From Panopea generosa (taxonomy: Eukaryota > Mollusca > Bivalvia > Adapedonta > Hiatellidae), in assembly GCA_029582155.1 (NCBI GenBank), contig CM055895.1, forward strand, positions 19,021,004 through 19,085,003: a stretch of DNA of 64,000 nt, written 5' to 3'. Made by a program: the position numbers and the translations under genes. Shown here one piece after another: positions 1 through 24,329 of the stretch (position 1 is its first letter; each line of letters opens with the position of its first letter). The notes under the pieces are model-generated. The model was not told the origin of the DNA. It did no database searches and worked only from the letters and a program-made list of their open reading frames with translations.

Positions 1-2095
1 CGTGATCATGAAAGAAATGGGTACTGCATTTGCAGAGCAATCTGCAGATATGTTGGTATAAGACACGGGTAATGATACAGGTGTAGTTTATAACAATTTA
101 TTTAGCTATACTGCAAAGTAAGATCAGAATTTATAGGAAAGACACTACCACCCCGTTTATATAAAAAGCAGATCTTGCCTAGTTTTTCTGACACCAAAAA
201 CAACCATCCCAGCAGTTTCTCCGCATCAAGTGTAATATGCGCAATATATCAAATCCGACCTTAAAATCAAACTCAGTTTACAACAGGAAACCACAATCAA
301 GATGTTATTCTTGGTTGCACCGTCTAAGTGAAATTCATAATCTGCCAGACATCCTAATATTCTGATCCACGATACGAAACTGGATACATAGAAAGGGTGC
401 ATATCTTGGAGTTGATTACAACAAGAAAGAACTAGTTCACTGGTCATTCTATACAACAATATGCAGTATTTGTGTTTTTACAAAGCAAAGGCAATGGTCT
501 GCCACTACATGTATATGAAAAGTCAACAGTTAACATGTAATTTTGTCCTTGTATTAGCCTTTGATTTAAGATTACAAACTGGTTTGAGTGTGAAATTGAT
601 TGGGTTTGGAACTGGAAAATATTCTCGTGTTCATATCGTTTCATATCAACTTGATACAAAGAGTACGAGATCCCAGCCTGCATCCATTCATTTACAGGGT
701 GTGACCAAATTCCATTCTTTAGTGGGAAACAAAAACTATAGAGCACGAGTGACCAGGAACAAAGAGACATTTGAAACATATTTACTAGTTTCTCTAAAGA
801 ATCCATGAAGATGTAATGCCAGCCATAGAGCGATTTTTATTGGTCCCAATAAGCTCTTTTTCAAGTTTAAATGAGTCCTTAAAGGAATTTGTCAGTCATT
901 ATGATGACCAGCTCTTGTATCGACAGTTCAGCTGTAACGCGTCAAATGATCAGTTTATCGAAAAGGGTTTTGCATGGAGTCCTTTACCCATCACCATTCA
1001 AAGTCTAAAAATAGACTAAGAAAAGGAGGGGATTCTATCTGGTCGTCTCTTTTCGTGCTGACAAAGAGTATTTCAGAAAATTTTGTTGTACAAAGACTTA
1101 AGTATTGTGTACATCATAGTTACATACAAATAGCTGTTGGATACATCGAAAATATAAACATAAATTTGTTCTAGCATTGAATGATGTGTGTACCTATTGT
1201 CATATTGATTTACGCCAGCCATTTTAATGTGTATATAGTTACAAATCTTTGCCTTGTTTAAAATAATATTTTAACAATTTTGTATTGTACGACTCCAAGC
1301 ATATCATTTTGTAAAATTCGATGAAAACGTTGTGCAAAAGTATAAAATAATGTCTAAGTTTAAGAGATTTTTGCTAATTTTTGAAAATTTTGTCCAATAT
1401 GTTGCTTTTTTTTCTCATTTAGAGCATTTTGTCGAAATAAAACCACTAAAATTATTACATATAAGAATAATTTTATAACATTAGCCATAAAGAGTTATAA
1501 GATGATATAAAATATTGTAAATATAAGGACAGACATGAAATTTGTAAAATTTGGCGCCCATTTTGCCGGCCATCTTGGAATTTCACGCCATTTTGAAAGT
1601 CTATCGATGTGTCTCGGTCTTTAAAAAATAAGTTGATCATGTACTATGTTTGTGCTAAGTTTGGTGCTTTTCTCAAAAAGACACAATTCTCTCAATATTC
1701 TGCACTATATTGCAAATATATACAAATATTCAAACAAGTTCGTATATGTTTATATCTCTATATGTAAAGAAATGTACATAAAACGATCACTCATGGTGAC
1801 ATCTAGTCTTGATTATCTTCTACGCTTGCTTTACTAAAAGATAAACTGCCGAATAAACCAACAAGGAGTAAGACTTTATTGACTGAGACACGCGCCTCTA
1901 TTAAGACATAGGTTTTTAATTAGACAATAAAGAAATATTCTGTTTCAAGAAAATAGTCTTATATAAGATAGAGTCACATAAAAAGAGAAGCAAAAAGAAA
2001 TAATATAAATGTAAACACTTAAACGATAGTCTGCGAATACAACTAAATATATTGTAGTGTAGAAAATATGAAGCACTTCATGTTGGTCTTTAATA
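1..2095. other. No gene supported; AT-rich non-coding sequence
   Basis: I see no recognisable gene here. Overlapping open frames of 60-120 codons occur on both strands between 226 and 1174 (for example 461-808 on + and 444-806 on -), but none resembles a known family, shows a convincing splice structure, or stands out from chance. An old transposable-element fragment or UTR sequence cannot be excluded. The part from about 1280 to 1840 is strongly AT-rich and reads like a dispersed invertebrate repeat. Confidence 0.5.
1548..1602. promoter_or_regulatory. Cluster of YY1-like CCAT(T/C)TTG motifs
   Basis: Within about 55 bp there are three related motifs: CCCATTTTG, GGCCATCTTGG and CGCCATTTTG. 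Read on the - strand they are AAGATGGCC-type sites, the core bound by YY1. The GC content here contrasts with the AT-rich surroundings. The stretch may belong to a dispersed repeat rather than to a host promoter; no gene start is visible next to it. The motif resemblance is seen; function is inferred only. Confidence 0.25.
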
Positions 2096-2098
2096 CTG

Positions 2099-2099
<1 letters not shown>

Positions 2100-2144
<45 letters not shown>
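2100..2144. repeat. (TC)n microsatellite
   Basis: About 22 uninterrupted TC dinucleotides sit directly at the left edge of the 19-bp satellite array. The junction between the two repeats is abrupt. Confidence 0.95.
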
Positions 2145-2148
<4 letters not shown>

Positions 2149-4036
2149 ATATGAATAAATACGTGAGATATGAATGGATACATGATATATTAATGAATCC
2201 CTGAGATATGAATGAGTACGTGAGATATAAATGAATACTCGAGATATTAATGAATAAGTACGATATGAATTAATACAAAAACAACAACAACATTTATTCA
2301 GCAATTCAGCAAATTACATTGATTGTAGCCTACCAAAATGCATTGTGGGGCGTACTGAAAATTGTAACATGAAATTAAATTGAACACAAATAGAAATAAA
2401 ACGTATATACGTGCGGTATGGAAGAATACGTGAGCTATGATGAATTAATACGTGAGATATGAATAAATTAATACGTGAAATATGAATTAATAATTGAGAC
2501 ATGAGTGAAAACGTGAGATATGAAAGAGCACGTGAGATATGAATGAATTAATACGTGAGATATGAATGAATAATTGAGACATGAGTGAAAACGTGAGATA
2601 TGAATGAGTACGTGAGATATTAACAAATACTTGAACTATGAATGCATACATGAGATATTATTACGTGAGATATGAATGAATACGTGAGATATTATTACGT
2701 GAGATATGAATGAATACTTCAGATATGAATCAATAATTGAAATATGAATGAATACGTGATATATGAACGAAAACGTGAGATATGAATGAATACGTGAGAT
2801 ATGAATGAATACATGAGATATGAACAAAAACGTGAGATATGAATGATTACGTGAAGTATAAATGAACACGTGAGGTATGAATATATACGTGAGATATGAA
2901 TGAATATGTGAGATATGAACGAATATGTATTATATGATGAATAAATATATAAAATATGAATGAATACGTGAGATATCAATGAATACTTTTGATATGAATG
3001 AATACGTGAGATAGGATAAATGAATACGTGAGATATGAATGATTCCGTGAGATATGAATGATTTCGTGAGATATGAATGAACACGTTAGGTATGAATAAA
3101 TACGTGAGATGAATGCATACGTGAGATATGATAAATGAACACGTAAGATATGATGAAAACTTTAGATATGAATGATGCGTGATATATAGACGAATAGGTG
3201 AGATATGAACGAATATTTGAGCTATGAATGAATACGTGAGATATGAATGAATACGTGAAATATGAATGAAATATGTGGGATATGAATGAATACGTAAGAT
3301 ATGAATGAAATATGTGGGATATGAATGAATACGTGAGATATGAATGAATACGTGAGATATGAATAAAATACGTGAGATATGAAAGAATACGTGATATATC
3401 AATGAATACGCGAGATATGATTGAATACGTGAGATATGAATGAATATGTGAGATGAATGAATACATGAGATATAATGATTACATGAGCTATAAATGAATA
3501 CGTGAGATATGAATGATTACGTGAGATATGAAAGAATAAGAATACGTGAGGTTTGAATGAATACTTTAGATAAATATGATTACATGAGATATGAGTTAAA
3601 CGTAAGCTATGAATGATTACGTGAGATATGAATGAATACTTGAGATAAGAATTAATACGTGAACTATGAATAATTACGTGAGATATGAATTAATACTTGA
3701 GATATGAATTAATACAAGAGATATCAAAGAATACATGAGATATCATTGATTACATGAGATATGAATGAATACATGAAATATGAATCAATACGTGAGATAT
3801 GAATAATAACGTGAGATATGAGTTAACGCGTGAGCTATGAATGAATACGTGAGATATAAATGAATACTTGAGCTATGAATCAATACGTGATATATGAATG
3901 TTTACTTGAGATACGAATGAATACATGAGATATTAAAGAATACGTGAGATATGAATAAAAACGTTACATAGGATGAATGAATATGTGAGATATGAATGAA
4001 TACTTAAGCTATGAATGAATACGTGAGATATGAATG

Positions 4037-4310
4037 ATACCGTGCGGTATGAATGAACACGTGAGGTATGAATGAATTCGTGAGATGAATGAATACGTGA
4101 GATATTAACGAATACGTGAGATATGAATGATACCGTGCGGTATGAATAAACACGTGAGGTATGAATGAATTCGTGAGATGAATGAATACGTGAGATATGA
4201 ACGAATACGTGAGATATGAATGATACCGTGCGGTATGAATGAACACGTGAGGTATGAATGAATTCGCGAGATGAATGAATACGTGAGATATGAACGAATA
4301 CGTGAGAGGT
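4037..4310. repeat. 93-bp higher-order repeat within satellite array A
   Basis: The diagnostic variant ATACCGTGCGG recurs at 4037, 4130 and 4223, exactly 93 bp apart. Each 93-bp block consists of five monomers, one of them lacking the AT of GAGATATGA (17 bp). The near identity of the three blocks points to recent local amplification inside an older array. Confidence 0.85.
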
Positions 4311-4612
4311 GATGAATGAACACGTGAGTTATGAATGAATATGTGAGATATGAATGAATATTTGAGCTATGAATGAATATGTGATAAATGAACGAATAAG
4401 TGAGATATGAACGAATACTTGAGCTATGAATGAATACGTGAGATATGAACGAATACGTGAGAGGTGATGAATGAACACGTGAGTTTTGAATGAATATGTG
4501 AGATATGAATGAATATTTGAGCTATGAATGAATATGTGATAAATGAACGAATAAGTGAGATATGAACGAATACTTGAGCTATGAATGAATACGTGAGATA
4601 TGAATGAATACG
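4304..4612. repeat. 155-bp higher-order repeat within satellite array A
   Basis: The marker GAGAGGTGATGAATGAACAC occurs at 4304 and again at 4459, a 155-bp spacing of about eight monomers. The two blocks also share the rare variants TATTTGAGCTATG and TGTGATAAATGAACG in the same order, so this is a block duplication and not chance variation. Confidence 0.8.
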
Positions 4613-6499
4613 TGAAATATGAATGATTACGTGAGATATGAATGAATACGTGAGATAACTGAATACGTGATATATATGATTGAATATGTGAGATATGAAT
4701 GAATACGTGAGATGAATGAATTCATGAGATATGAATGATTACATGAGATATAAATGAACGTGTGATATGTGAATGAATATGTGAGATATGAATGAATACG
4801 TGAGACATGATTGAATACGTGAGATATAAATAATGACATAAAATATGAGTTAATACGTGAGAAATGAATTATAATGTGAGATATGAACGAATACTTGAGC
4901 TATGTATGAATACGTGAGATATGAATGAATACGTGAAATATGAATGAAATATGTGGGATATGAATGAATACGTGAGATATGAATGAATACGTGAGATATG
5001 AATGAAATACATGAGATATGAATGAATACGTGAGATATGAATGAAAACGTGAGATATGAATGAAATACATGAGATATCAATGAATACGTAAGATATGACT
5101 GAATACGTGAGATACGATTGAATACTTGAGATATGAATGAATACTTGAGATATGAATGAATATGAATGATGAATGAATTCATGAGATATATTGATTACAT
5201 GAGCTATAAATGAATACGTGAGATATTAATAAATACGTGAGATATGAATGATTACGTGAGATATGAAAGAATACGTGAGGTTTGAATGAATGCTTTAGAT
5301 ATATATGATTACATGAGATATGAGTTAAAACGTGAGCTATGAGTGATTACGTGAGATATGAATGAATACTTGAGATATGCATTAATATGTGAGCTATGAA
5401 TAATTACGTGATATATGAATGAATACTTGAGATATGAATTAATACACGAGATATCAAAAAATACATGAGATACGAATGATAACGTGAGATATGAATGAAT
5501 ACATGAAATATGAATCAATACGTGAGATATGAAATATAACGTGAGATATGAGTTAATGCGTGAGCTATGAATGAATACGTGAGATATGAATGAATACTTG
5601 AGCTATGAATCAATACGTGATACATGAATGTTTACTTGAGATACGAATGAATACATGAGATATTAAAGAATACGTGAGATATGAATGAAAACGTGACATA
5701 GGATGAATTAATACGTGAGATAAGAATGAATACGAGAGATATGAATGAAAACGCGAAATATGAATAAATAAGTGAGATATGAATGAATACATGAGCTATG
5801 AATAAATACGTGAGATATGAATGCATACGTGAAATATGAATGAATACGTGAGATATGAATGAATACGTGAGACATGAATGAATACGTGAGATATTAATGA
5901 ATACTGAGATATGAATGAATACGTGATATATGAATGAATACGTGAAACATGAATGAATACATGGGATATGAATGAATACGTGAGATGTGAATGAATTCAT
6001 GAGATATGAATGAATACGTGAGATATGAATGAATACGTGAGATATGAATGAATTCATGAGATATGAATGAATACATGGGATATGAATGAATACGTGAGAT
6101 ATGAATGAATTCATGAGATATGAATGAATACGTGAGATATGAATGAATACGTGAGGTATGAATGAATACATGAGATATGAATGAATACGTGAAATATGAA
6201 TGAATACGTGAGATATGGAAATATGGGTGATGTATGAATGAATACGTGAGATATGAATGAATCCATTAGTCAATCAGTCTTACAGTATCAATGGTGAAAT
6301 ATGAAACTGTATTAGCCAGGAACTCTGGTACACACTTTCAATAATAGTGTTTGTGATCCTTTGATGTGTTTGGAAGGGAAATATGTATCGGCGTTATTTG
6401 ATGAAATGTAGTCTTTTACATGCAGACTCACACTGACTTAAATCCTATGGATTAAAACTGAACAAGGAATACAGTGAATGCACACCAAAAGGGTCACGG

Positions 6500-6860
6500 A
6501 CTGAGAAAAATGGGCATTGCCTGTGGAGTTGCGTCCGTAAGGTTGTTGATCCAAGGTGCAAAGTAAAATTTAATACATAACACCATAGGGATATTAATGA
6601 TGTACAACAAGCTATATTTCAACCAGGTTAAGAATGCAGCAGGAGTTGCGTCGGCAAGATTGTTGGTCTTAAGTATGCATTGAATATTAAGTTTCAACAG
6701 CAAAGGGTCATAATTGCATAAAAATAATTTAATTGCAACGCTTATACCAAAGGCACATGTTCAGACAATGATTGATGTATACCAAGTTTATTTCAATCGT
6801 GTTTAAACTGCGGGAGGAGTTGTGCCCGCAGAGTTGTTCTATTGTGGTTGATGTTTTCAT
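6500..6860. repeat. Degenerate tandem repeat with GGAGTTGCGTC core
   Basis: The motif GGAGTTGCGTCCG followed by AAGGTTGTTG recurs at about 6525, 6642 and 6825 with divergence, in units of roughly 120-180 bp. Associated phrases (GGGCAT, AGACAATGATTGATGTA, ACCAAGTTTATTTCAATC) are of the kind seen in dispersed bivalve repeats with internal tandem cores. No termini are clear. The interval 6263-6500 between this and the satellite holds nothing recognisable. Confidence 0.5.
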
Positions 6861-7074
6861 GGTTATGTTCATCATTTTGTTTTAGAGTTGTAGATATATA
6901 TTTTGTGGTTGTTATTGTTGGTGGGTTGCGTTAAACAATATTTAAAATATGGTTGAAATTGGGAGCATCGAGGACATATATCTATTCGGCTATTTTAGAC
7001 GAAGCGCAACCCGCTTCTTATACAGCATTTTTACTCAGTTTAAGTTTAGTTTAAACTTATTTATTTTACTTCTA

Positions 7075-7180
7075 TTGTGAATCTTAGGCAAATCACGCTC
7101 GACATCTTCCTGGTCAGAACCAGTACTATCTTCCACTCATGGGTTCGGTGCTCTACCACTAGACCACACGCTCAACACTT
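7075..7180 (-). mobile_element. tRNA-derived SINE head (minus strand)
   Basis: Read on the minus strand, the sequence has an A-box-like GTGGTCTAGTGGTAGAGC followed by a B-box-like GGTTC-type segment, the internal RNA polymerase III promoter of tRNA genes. Cloverleaf pairing looks degenerate and the anticodon region is not intact, so this is a SINE head rather than a working tRNA gene. Body and tail boundaries are not clear. Confidence 0.55.
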
Positions 7181-7240
7181 AAACTCAGTTTAACTGTCTT
7201 GTCAACGTTAAAGGGAGGCATGTATTTACTATTTAACCTC

Positions 7241-7435
7241 AATAAGTGATATCACTCATTTGAATAGGTGATATCACTCATTCGAATAGGTGATATCACT
7301 CATTAGTTTCTAATAGGTGATATCACTTATTCGAATAAGTGATTTTACTCATTTGAATGAGTGATATCACCTATCCGAAACGAATGAGTGATATCCCTTA
7401 TTCGAATGAGTGATATCACCTATTCGAAATGAATT
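7241..7435. repeat. Tandem array of a palindromic 22-mer, left
   Basis: About eight copies of a 22-bp unit close to GAATRRGTGATATCACYYATTC. The ideal unit is its own reverse complement, centred on GTGATATCAC. Individual copies vary mainly at the AGG/GAG positions flanking the core, which breaks or restores full symmetry. Repeated palindromes make this stretch able to fold in many registers. Confidence 0.85.
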
Positions 7436-7667
7436 TAGACAATGATTTCTCCCAAGGATGTTAATATATTTAATAAAATATAGATGTAGATCTATAACAA
7501 AAAAAAAATGGAAATATCAAATATATTGTGTAAAAAAATATTGTGTTATAAAATAAATGTTATTGTGAATGTAGAATATTTATTTGCTTATTTTTTAATC
7601 ATTTTACAAGACCATTTATTTTCGCGGCTGAGTGTCCTCTTCTGTCGGTTGCAATCAAACAAGATGG

Positions 7668-7792
7668 CTATTGGTTCCATGCAAGGCATGATAAACTCAG
7701 CCCTCACTGCCATCGATATTGAAACTGCGGGTTCAGAGTCCGACGAGGAGCTTCTTGATAGGCCTATTGACAATTTATGTATTCACTGCTGA
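7668..7792 (+). pseudogene. Short unassigned reading frame between the palindromic arrays
   Basis: A 41-codon frame begins with a good start context (AAGATGG) and ends in TGA: it starts MAIGSMQGMINSALTAID and later has the acidic run GSESDEELLD. Base composition is GC-richer than the surroundings, and the frame lies exactly between the two palindromic 22-mer arrays. I do not recognise it. It may be a fragment of a transposon or host exon captured in a fold-back element, or chance. Confidence 0.25.
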
Positions 7793-7833
7793 ATAATTAA
7801 GCAGGGATCAGTCTGTTTTTCTTGCTTGATAAA

Positions 7834-7951
7834 TCGAATGAGTGATATAACCGATTCGAATGAGTGATGTCACTGATTCGGTTCGATAAGTGGTATCACT
7901 GATTCGAATGGGTGATATTACTGATTCGAATAAATGATATTACTTATTCAT
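7834..7951. repeat. Tandem array of a palindromic 22-mer, right
   Basis: About five more diverged copies of the same GAATNNGTGATATCACNNATTC unit, with variants such as GTGATGTCAC and GTGATATTAC. Together with the left array it brackets about 400 bp, so the whole 7241-7951 interval may be one fold-back element. Confidence 0.75.
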
Positions 7952-7974
7952 TTTGAATGCGGAATGATTGAGTA

Positions 7975-8080
7975 ACCGGCCGCATCAGGTAAAAAAAGCC
8001 AGTGTCCCAACGATATTCAAGCCTTCGACCTCCCGCTTCTGAAGCAAACGACTTAACCACTAAGCCACAGAAGACGGAAC
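7975..8080 (-). mobile_element. tRNA-derived SINE head, second type (minus strand)
   Basis: On the minus strand the sequence reads GTGGCTTAGTGGTTAAGTCG (A-box like), followed about 25 bp later by GAGGTCGAAGGC (B-box like). It differs from the copy at 7.1 kb, so it is a different SINE family or source tRNA. Cloverleaf arms are degenerate. No tail or target-site duplication could be assigned. Confidence 0.5.
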
Positions 8081-8449
8081 TATAAAAAGAGTGCGCGCTA
8101 AATCAAGATAGGACTATAAAGTGTGGTTTTAAAATAGTTGCAATGACGTATTTAAACATACATTTAACATACATTGACAGCTCATGACTGATTGGTTGCT
8201 CAAAATAAGCCAATGTTTTGTTTATGGTTGGCTAGAAGGACAGAAAAAAATGTCACAACGTCTTCGTGTGAATAATGACAGCTCGTTTGTTGAATAGCCT
8301 ATAATACCTCAACCTTTTGACAGTTTAATGTGAGCATAGTGTCTTCTGATATAATTACTTAAACTTCAGTGGTTAATGAGAAATATGCGGAATATTGGCG
8401 TAGGCCTTAAGCTATACGATTATATTGATTTTAAGGTTAACATTTAATT

Positions 8450-8575
8450 CGACAGAACAGATCTGAATTGAACAGAAAACAAAGAATGTGATTGAACAGA
8501 CCGAAACTGAACGGAAAAGCGGGGCGGGCGGGACGAAACAGAAGAGAACGGAGCGAAACGGAACAGGACATAACT
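8450..8575. repeat. Degenerate GAACR-rich simple repeat
   Basis: Purine-rich, irregular repetition of GAACAG, GAACGG and CGAAACGG phrases, with a GC-rich middle (GGGGCGGGCGGG). This is low-complexity sequence with no coding evidence. The surrounding 8080-8860 otherwise shows nothing recognisable. Confidence 0.6.
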
Positions 8576-8859
8576 AATATATCCAATATGCTATGGCGAA
8601 TTCTTTTATGGTGTACATAAATGTACATCTACACCAGTAATACAAGGTGATATAAGTTAGGAAAACCCACAAATAAGACGTAAACTAAAAGCTTTACCGT
8701 TTTTGGAAAAAATATTGTAGCTATGTGTAATAGAAGCCTTCTGTCATACAAAGCTATTTTTTTTTTCCAAAAATAATATTTTTATATGATTATTTAAAAT
8801 GTAATAATAGTTGGTCTTCAGATGTTAAATTTGTATTTTAGGTAATTGATGAAGAATGT

Positions 8860-9330
8860 GACTTTAATTCCTTGTCTATAAGAAGTTTTAATAACACCAT
8901 ATTTACCCAAGACGTGCGAAATCTTCTACTACACAATTATAAGACATAATGGACAAATGATATGCATTCTCAAAATAAGCTAATTATATATAAGAATTTA
9001 ACTTGAATATGAGTGCGAGTTATATGTTAAAATGAACCTTAACAAACATTAAGATCGTGTATTACACAACTACGCTCCGGTACCCTTCCCTTTGCAATCG
9101 AGTTAGGTCGGTATGTTGGTTTATCAAGAGACCAAAGATTCAGTAAACAGTGTAATTTGAATATTGTGGAAGATGAAATACATTTCATATTTTGTTTTCC
9201 TAAATTTGACAATTTACGTAAACATTTGAACGCCAAAACTGATGAATTTTGTGATACAAAGCATTCATTTATATGAAATATTTACCTACTTTTACAAAAT
9301 AAACGTGCAATAATATCTCTCGCAAAGTTT
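8860..9330 (+). mobile_element. LINE 3' fragment: C-terminal zinc-knuckle region of a non-LTR ORF2
   Basis: In one frame, from about 9057 to 9272, the translation reads ITQLRSGTLPFAIELGRYVG, then QCNLNIVEDEIHFIFCFPKF. This is the (A)QLRxG..P..IE.GRY..(C)..C...VEDE.HF...CP.F signature found after the reverse transcriptase in many invertebrate non-LTR retrotransposons. Weaker related sequence starts near 8860 (LSIRSFNNTIF...). Only the 3' part of ORF2 is present. It contains stops and frame changes and ends in TGA at 9273, so it is a 5'-truncated dead copy. No poly-A tail or target duplication was defined. Confidence 0.7.
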
Positions 9331-9349
9331 ATATAAAGCGCGCTTAAAA

Positions 9350-10100
9350 CAAGACAAATTTAAACACTTTATTTTTCATTTTTCATTCCATTGATGGCTA
9401 AATGTCATAATTCATTTTATTTTGTTGTTTTAATAGATAATGCCATGCCATTTTTTATGTTTCGGTTGAAGTAATTACAATTTTGATAAAAAAGTGACTG
9501 ATTAGATTTGTGTTCTTAATTCTATAGTAAATAATAAAAGTTTGAAAGCTTGTCATTGATAGACAGACCCAAATGAAATAAGTGAAACTTACATTTTACT
9601 GTTTATCAACATCTGCACTACCAAAATATGATGAGAAAAGAAGGGGTCATGTGTCATATAAGAGATTTTTTTCTGCTCAGTGTGTACACTGTTGACAAAA
9701 TGAAAGTAGACTTCCGAAATCATGTATCCATACCCCAATTTCCTAGCATCATTTTTTTTTCTCAATTCACAATTCAAACATAACAATGCTTTCAAAATGT
9801 TCAAAATACATCAATAATGCCATTCAAATACAAAATAAATGAGCATTAAAATAAGGAAAAAGCATCTTTAAAGAAGAAGAAACAAGGATTAGTTATAACC
9901 GCCATTTTGCGACTACCCCACGGAATCATTTCCTTTTTCCAATATGGTGGTACTATGCCTATAAGGCTGGATTTTTCTTAACATTTACTAATAGTTTTGC
10001 TAATGTTGTAAATCTAACATGTATTGTCCCTGTCACTTTAATAAATAAACATGTATAATATCTCCCGAATCAGGTCTATTAACCCCCAATGAGAAAGCAG
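9350..10100. other. No feature recognised
   Basis: AT-rich sequence without a supported gene. A minus-strand frame of 71 codons (9589-9804) has no recognisable similarity. The GCCATTTTG and CAATATGGTGG phrases near 9900-9950 are isolated YY1-like matches. Confidence 0.4.
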
Positions 10101-10146
10101 GGAATTCTTTGCCAACACGTCATAGTAATTGAACCCTTACTAAACT

Positions 10147-10190
10147 GTGACGTCATTCAAACTTTCATTATGCAACTGACCAATCAGCGT
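10147..10190. promoter_or_regulatory. CRE and CCAAT box, about 1 kb upstream of the temptin-like gene
   Basis: A full palindromic CRE, TGACGTCA, lies at 10147-10154, and a canonical CCAAT box (GACCAATCAGCG) follows at 10179-10190. The pairing of CRE and CCAAT at this spacing is typical of animal promoters. The nearest gene start is the temptin-like ATG at 11157, so a 5' non-coding exon or a distal element is possible. No transcription start is proven. Confidence 0.35.
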
Positions 10191-10954
10191 GCTGAAAGGT
10201 GGCTTTCCCAACAGAATAGAACTGAGCTGATAATATTATTTTATTTCCGCCTTAAGCATATAAATTAAATTACGGTAAATCGTCAAACTAATGCATGCGC
10301 GAGACAAATAAAGCAGAATATATAAAACAAACACGTAAAATAGTGGTCGACATGCAAAACCAGACACCAATTAAAGTACCAACGAAAATGAAGATATATA
10401 ACAACTATAAATGAAGAAAATGACTGCGATAGATGCGCAGAACCTTACAAATAAATCAATGATCGATAAATAGAAATAGTAATCGCATAGTATGATACTA
10501 AGTAAAGCAGTGGTTCATATGTTACATTTGATTTAAACAGCGAACAAGAAGCCATACTTTAGGTAAAATAGGGAACCATGTGTAAAAGTAGCAACAATAT
10601 ATAACAAGTAGTTATATAATAGATATGTAACCACAATATAAGTAATTACCTACATACACTTGCATGTACGTATACACACAAAATATATGATTTCAATCGT
10701 CAAAAGCTTACTGCACCGTTGTACTACATGTTATGATCATGTCCATGTCTTCATTAATAGTTGAGTCATGTAGAAGTGACATGTTCTTCAAAGTCATCTA
10801 TTGTTATAAGCTGTGTGGTTCTTTATTGATCTTGCATCGTGGTGGTGAATATTAATGTCTACTGTTGTAAATTTAACGGTGACCTAACGATGACGACAAG
10901 CACCTGTCTAATCAAGATGAATAACGTCTTGTGACGTTTTCTTTTTTTATACCT

Positions 10955-10964
10955 GTCACGTGAC
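10955..10964. promoter_or_regulatory. Palindromic E-box GTCACGTGAC
   Basis: A perfect 10-bp palindrome containing CACGTG, the site of bHLH-ZIP factors such as USF, MITF and TFE. It is about 190 bp upstream of the temptin-like start codon. A shared GTGACGT phrase also lies at 10931. No clear TATA box was assigned. Confidence 0.4.
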
Positions 10965-11156
10965 TTCTATGCGCGTGTTCTGTCGTCTTTTACAACTTAT
11001 TCGTTCATTGTTTTAGCAGCTGTTGTAGAGTTTAAACATGTTTAATTAGAAAATACAGTTTAATTACAAAATGAAATACTAAAAAGGGAATAGAAGTTAA
11101 ACAAGTGGCAACTTAATTTAAACACTTCCAATTAATATTTAATTGCTGTGTTGATT

Positions 11157-23644
<12,488 letters not shown>

Positions 23645-23773
23645 TGGAGAAACTACACACTGGTGTATGGAACTATTCTCCAATTCTAAATTGGTTCAAA
23701 ATGGTAGATATGGGGCAGTGGTGTACTTTTAACATTATTTATATCTTTAAGATCGTGTGTGTCTGTTAATTTG

Positions 23774-23779
23774 AATAAA
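23774..23779 (+). terminator. Poly(A) signal of the temptin-like gene
   Basis: AATAAA lies 130 bp after the stop codon at 23644, with GT-rich sequence just downstream (GTGTGTTTT), as expected for an animal cleavage and polyadenylation site. Confidence 0.65.
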
Positions 23780-23902
23780 ACGTGTGTTTTAAATTAGCCT
23801 TCTATAAATGTGTTTTCCATTAACATGACCTATACAAAAATCAAAACAAATTCGTTTATATATATACGAAGCACTTTATGTTGGTCTGTCTAGTTTTCGC
23901 GT

Positions 23903-23955
23903 ACGTCCGTCCGTCCGTCCGCCCGATCGCCCGATCGCCCGCCCGCCCACCCACA
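23903..23955. repeat. (CCGT)n / (CCGATCG) / (CCCG)n simple repeat
   Basis: GC-rich tetranucleotide-like tract: CCGTCCGT followed by CCCGATCG and CCCGCCCG units. Low complexity, no coding evidence. 23,956-24,330 has nothing else recognisable. Confidence 0.85.
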
Positions 23956-24329
23956 TCAAAGAAGATTTCAAACTTAATGTATATATTAGCAGTTAGCTTT
24001 GCTGTGGCTCTTCCGTTGCAATTAATGCAACTATACTATTTTGATATGTCCAGGTTCCGTAACGTGTTTAATACTGTATTGACACGTAAACACCTTAAAC
24101 ATAACCTCTCTTTCGGGAAATACAATTGTACTTATTGTGAGGTATATTAATAATTGATAAACAAAGCATTTATTTGGAGCCTAAACCATTGCTGCAGATA
24201 AGATAAAAGGGCGAAAAATAATAAATTGTACACGTGAGTCAGTGATGACCTTTTCAAAGACAAAATTATCAAGATGTGTGTCTTTTTGAAAAACTAGCCT
24301 CGAAGATGATTAAAATTGGTGTTATTTGT

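Larger units (their letters stand above)
3180..5710. repeat. About 0.8-kb block duplication inside array A
   Basis: Ordered variant monomers at about 3200-3990 recur at about 4880-5705. Shared markers include AAATATGTGGGATATG (3270 and 4948) and GTTTACTTGAGATACG (3900 and 5630). The offset grows from about 1.68 to 1.73 kb through small indels. This is a third scale of duplication after the 19-bp and the 93/155-bp periods. Confidence 0.7.
2145..6262. repeat. 19-bp satellite array A (about 215 copies)
   Basis: A 4.1-kb tandem array of the unit ATGAATGAATACGTGAGAT (19 bp) and its variants. Common variants change ACGTGAG to ATGTGAG, ACTTGAG or ACGTGAA; many copies carry small indels, giving 17-, 20- and 21-bp units. 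The stretch from about 2290 to 2450 is more degenerate, with single-copy sequence. The unit has no stop codon in any minus-strand frame, and 19 is not a multiple of 3, so long spurious minus-strand frames of 19-residue peptide repeats arise. These are not genes. The same unit forms array B at 24.33-25.26 kb on the other side of the temptin-like gene. Confidence 0.95.

Noticed and set aside
444-808. Two overlapping frames of about 115-120 codons on opposite strands
   Set aside because: Neither shows family motifs or splice context; overlap on both strands suggests a stretch poor in stops by chance or an unrecognised old repeat.
1945-6273. Long minus-strand frames with peptide repeats such as SYLTYSFISHVFIHIS
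   Set aside because: The 19-bp satellite lacks stops on the minus strand and its length is not a multiple of three, so a 19-residue periodic peptide is unavoidable. Start codons, splice sites and family similarity are all absent.
11148-11156. Upstream start (GTG) three codons before the temptin-like ATG
   Set aside because: GTG is not a usual nuclear start codon in animals, and the ATG at 11157 gives a textbook signal peptide.
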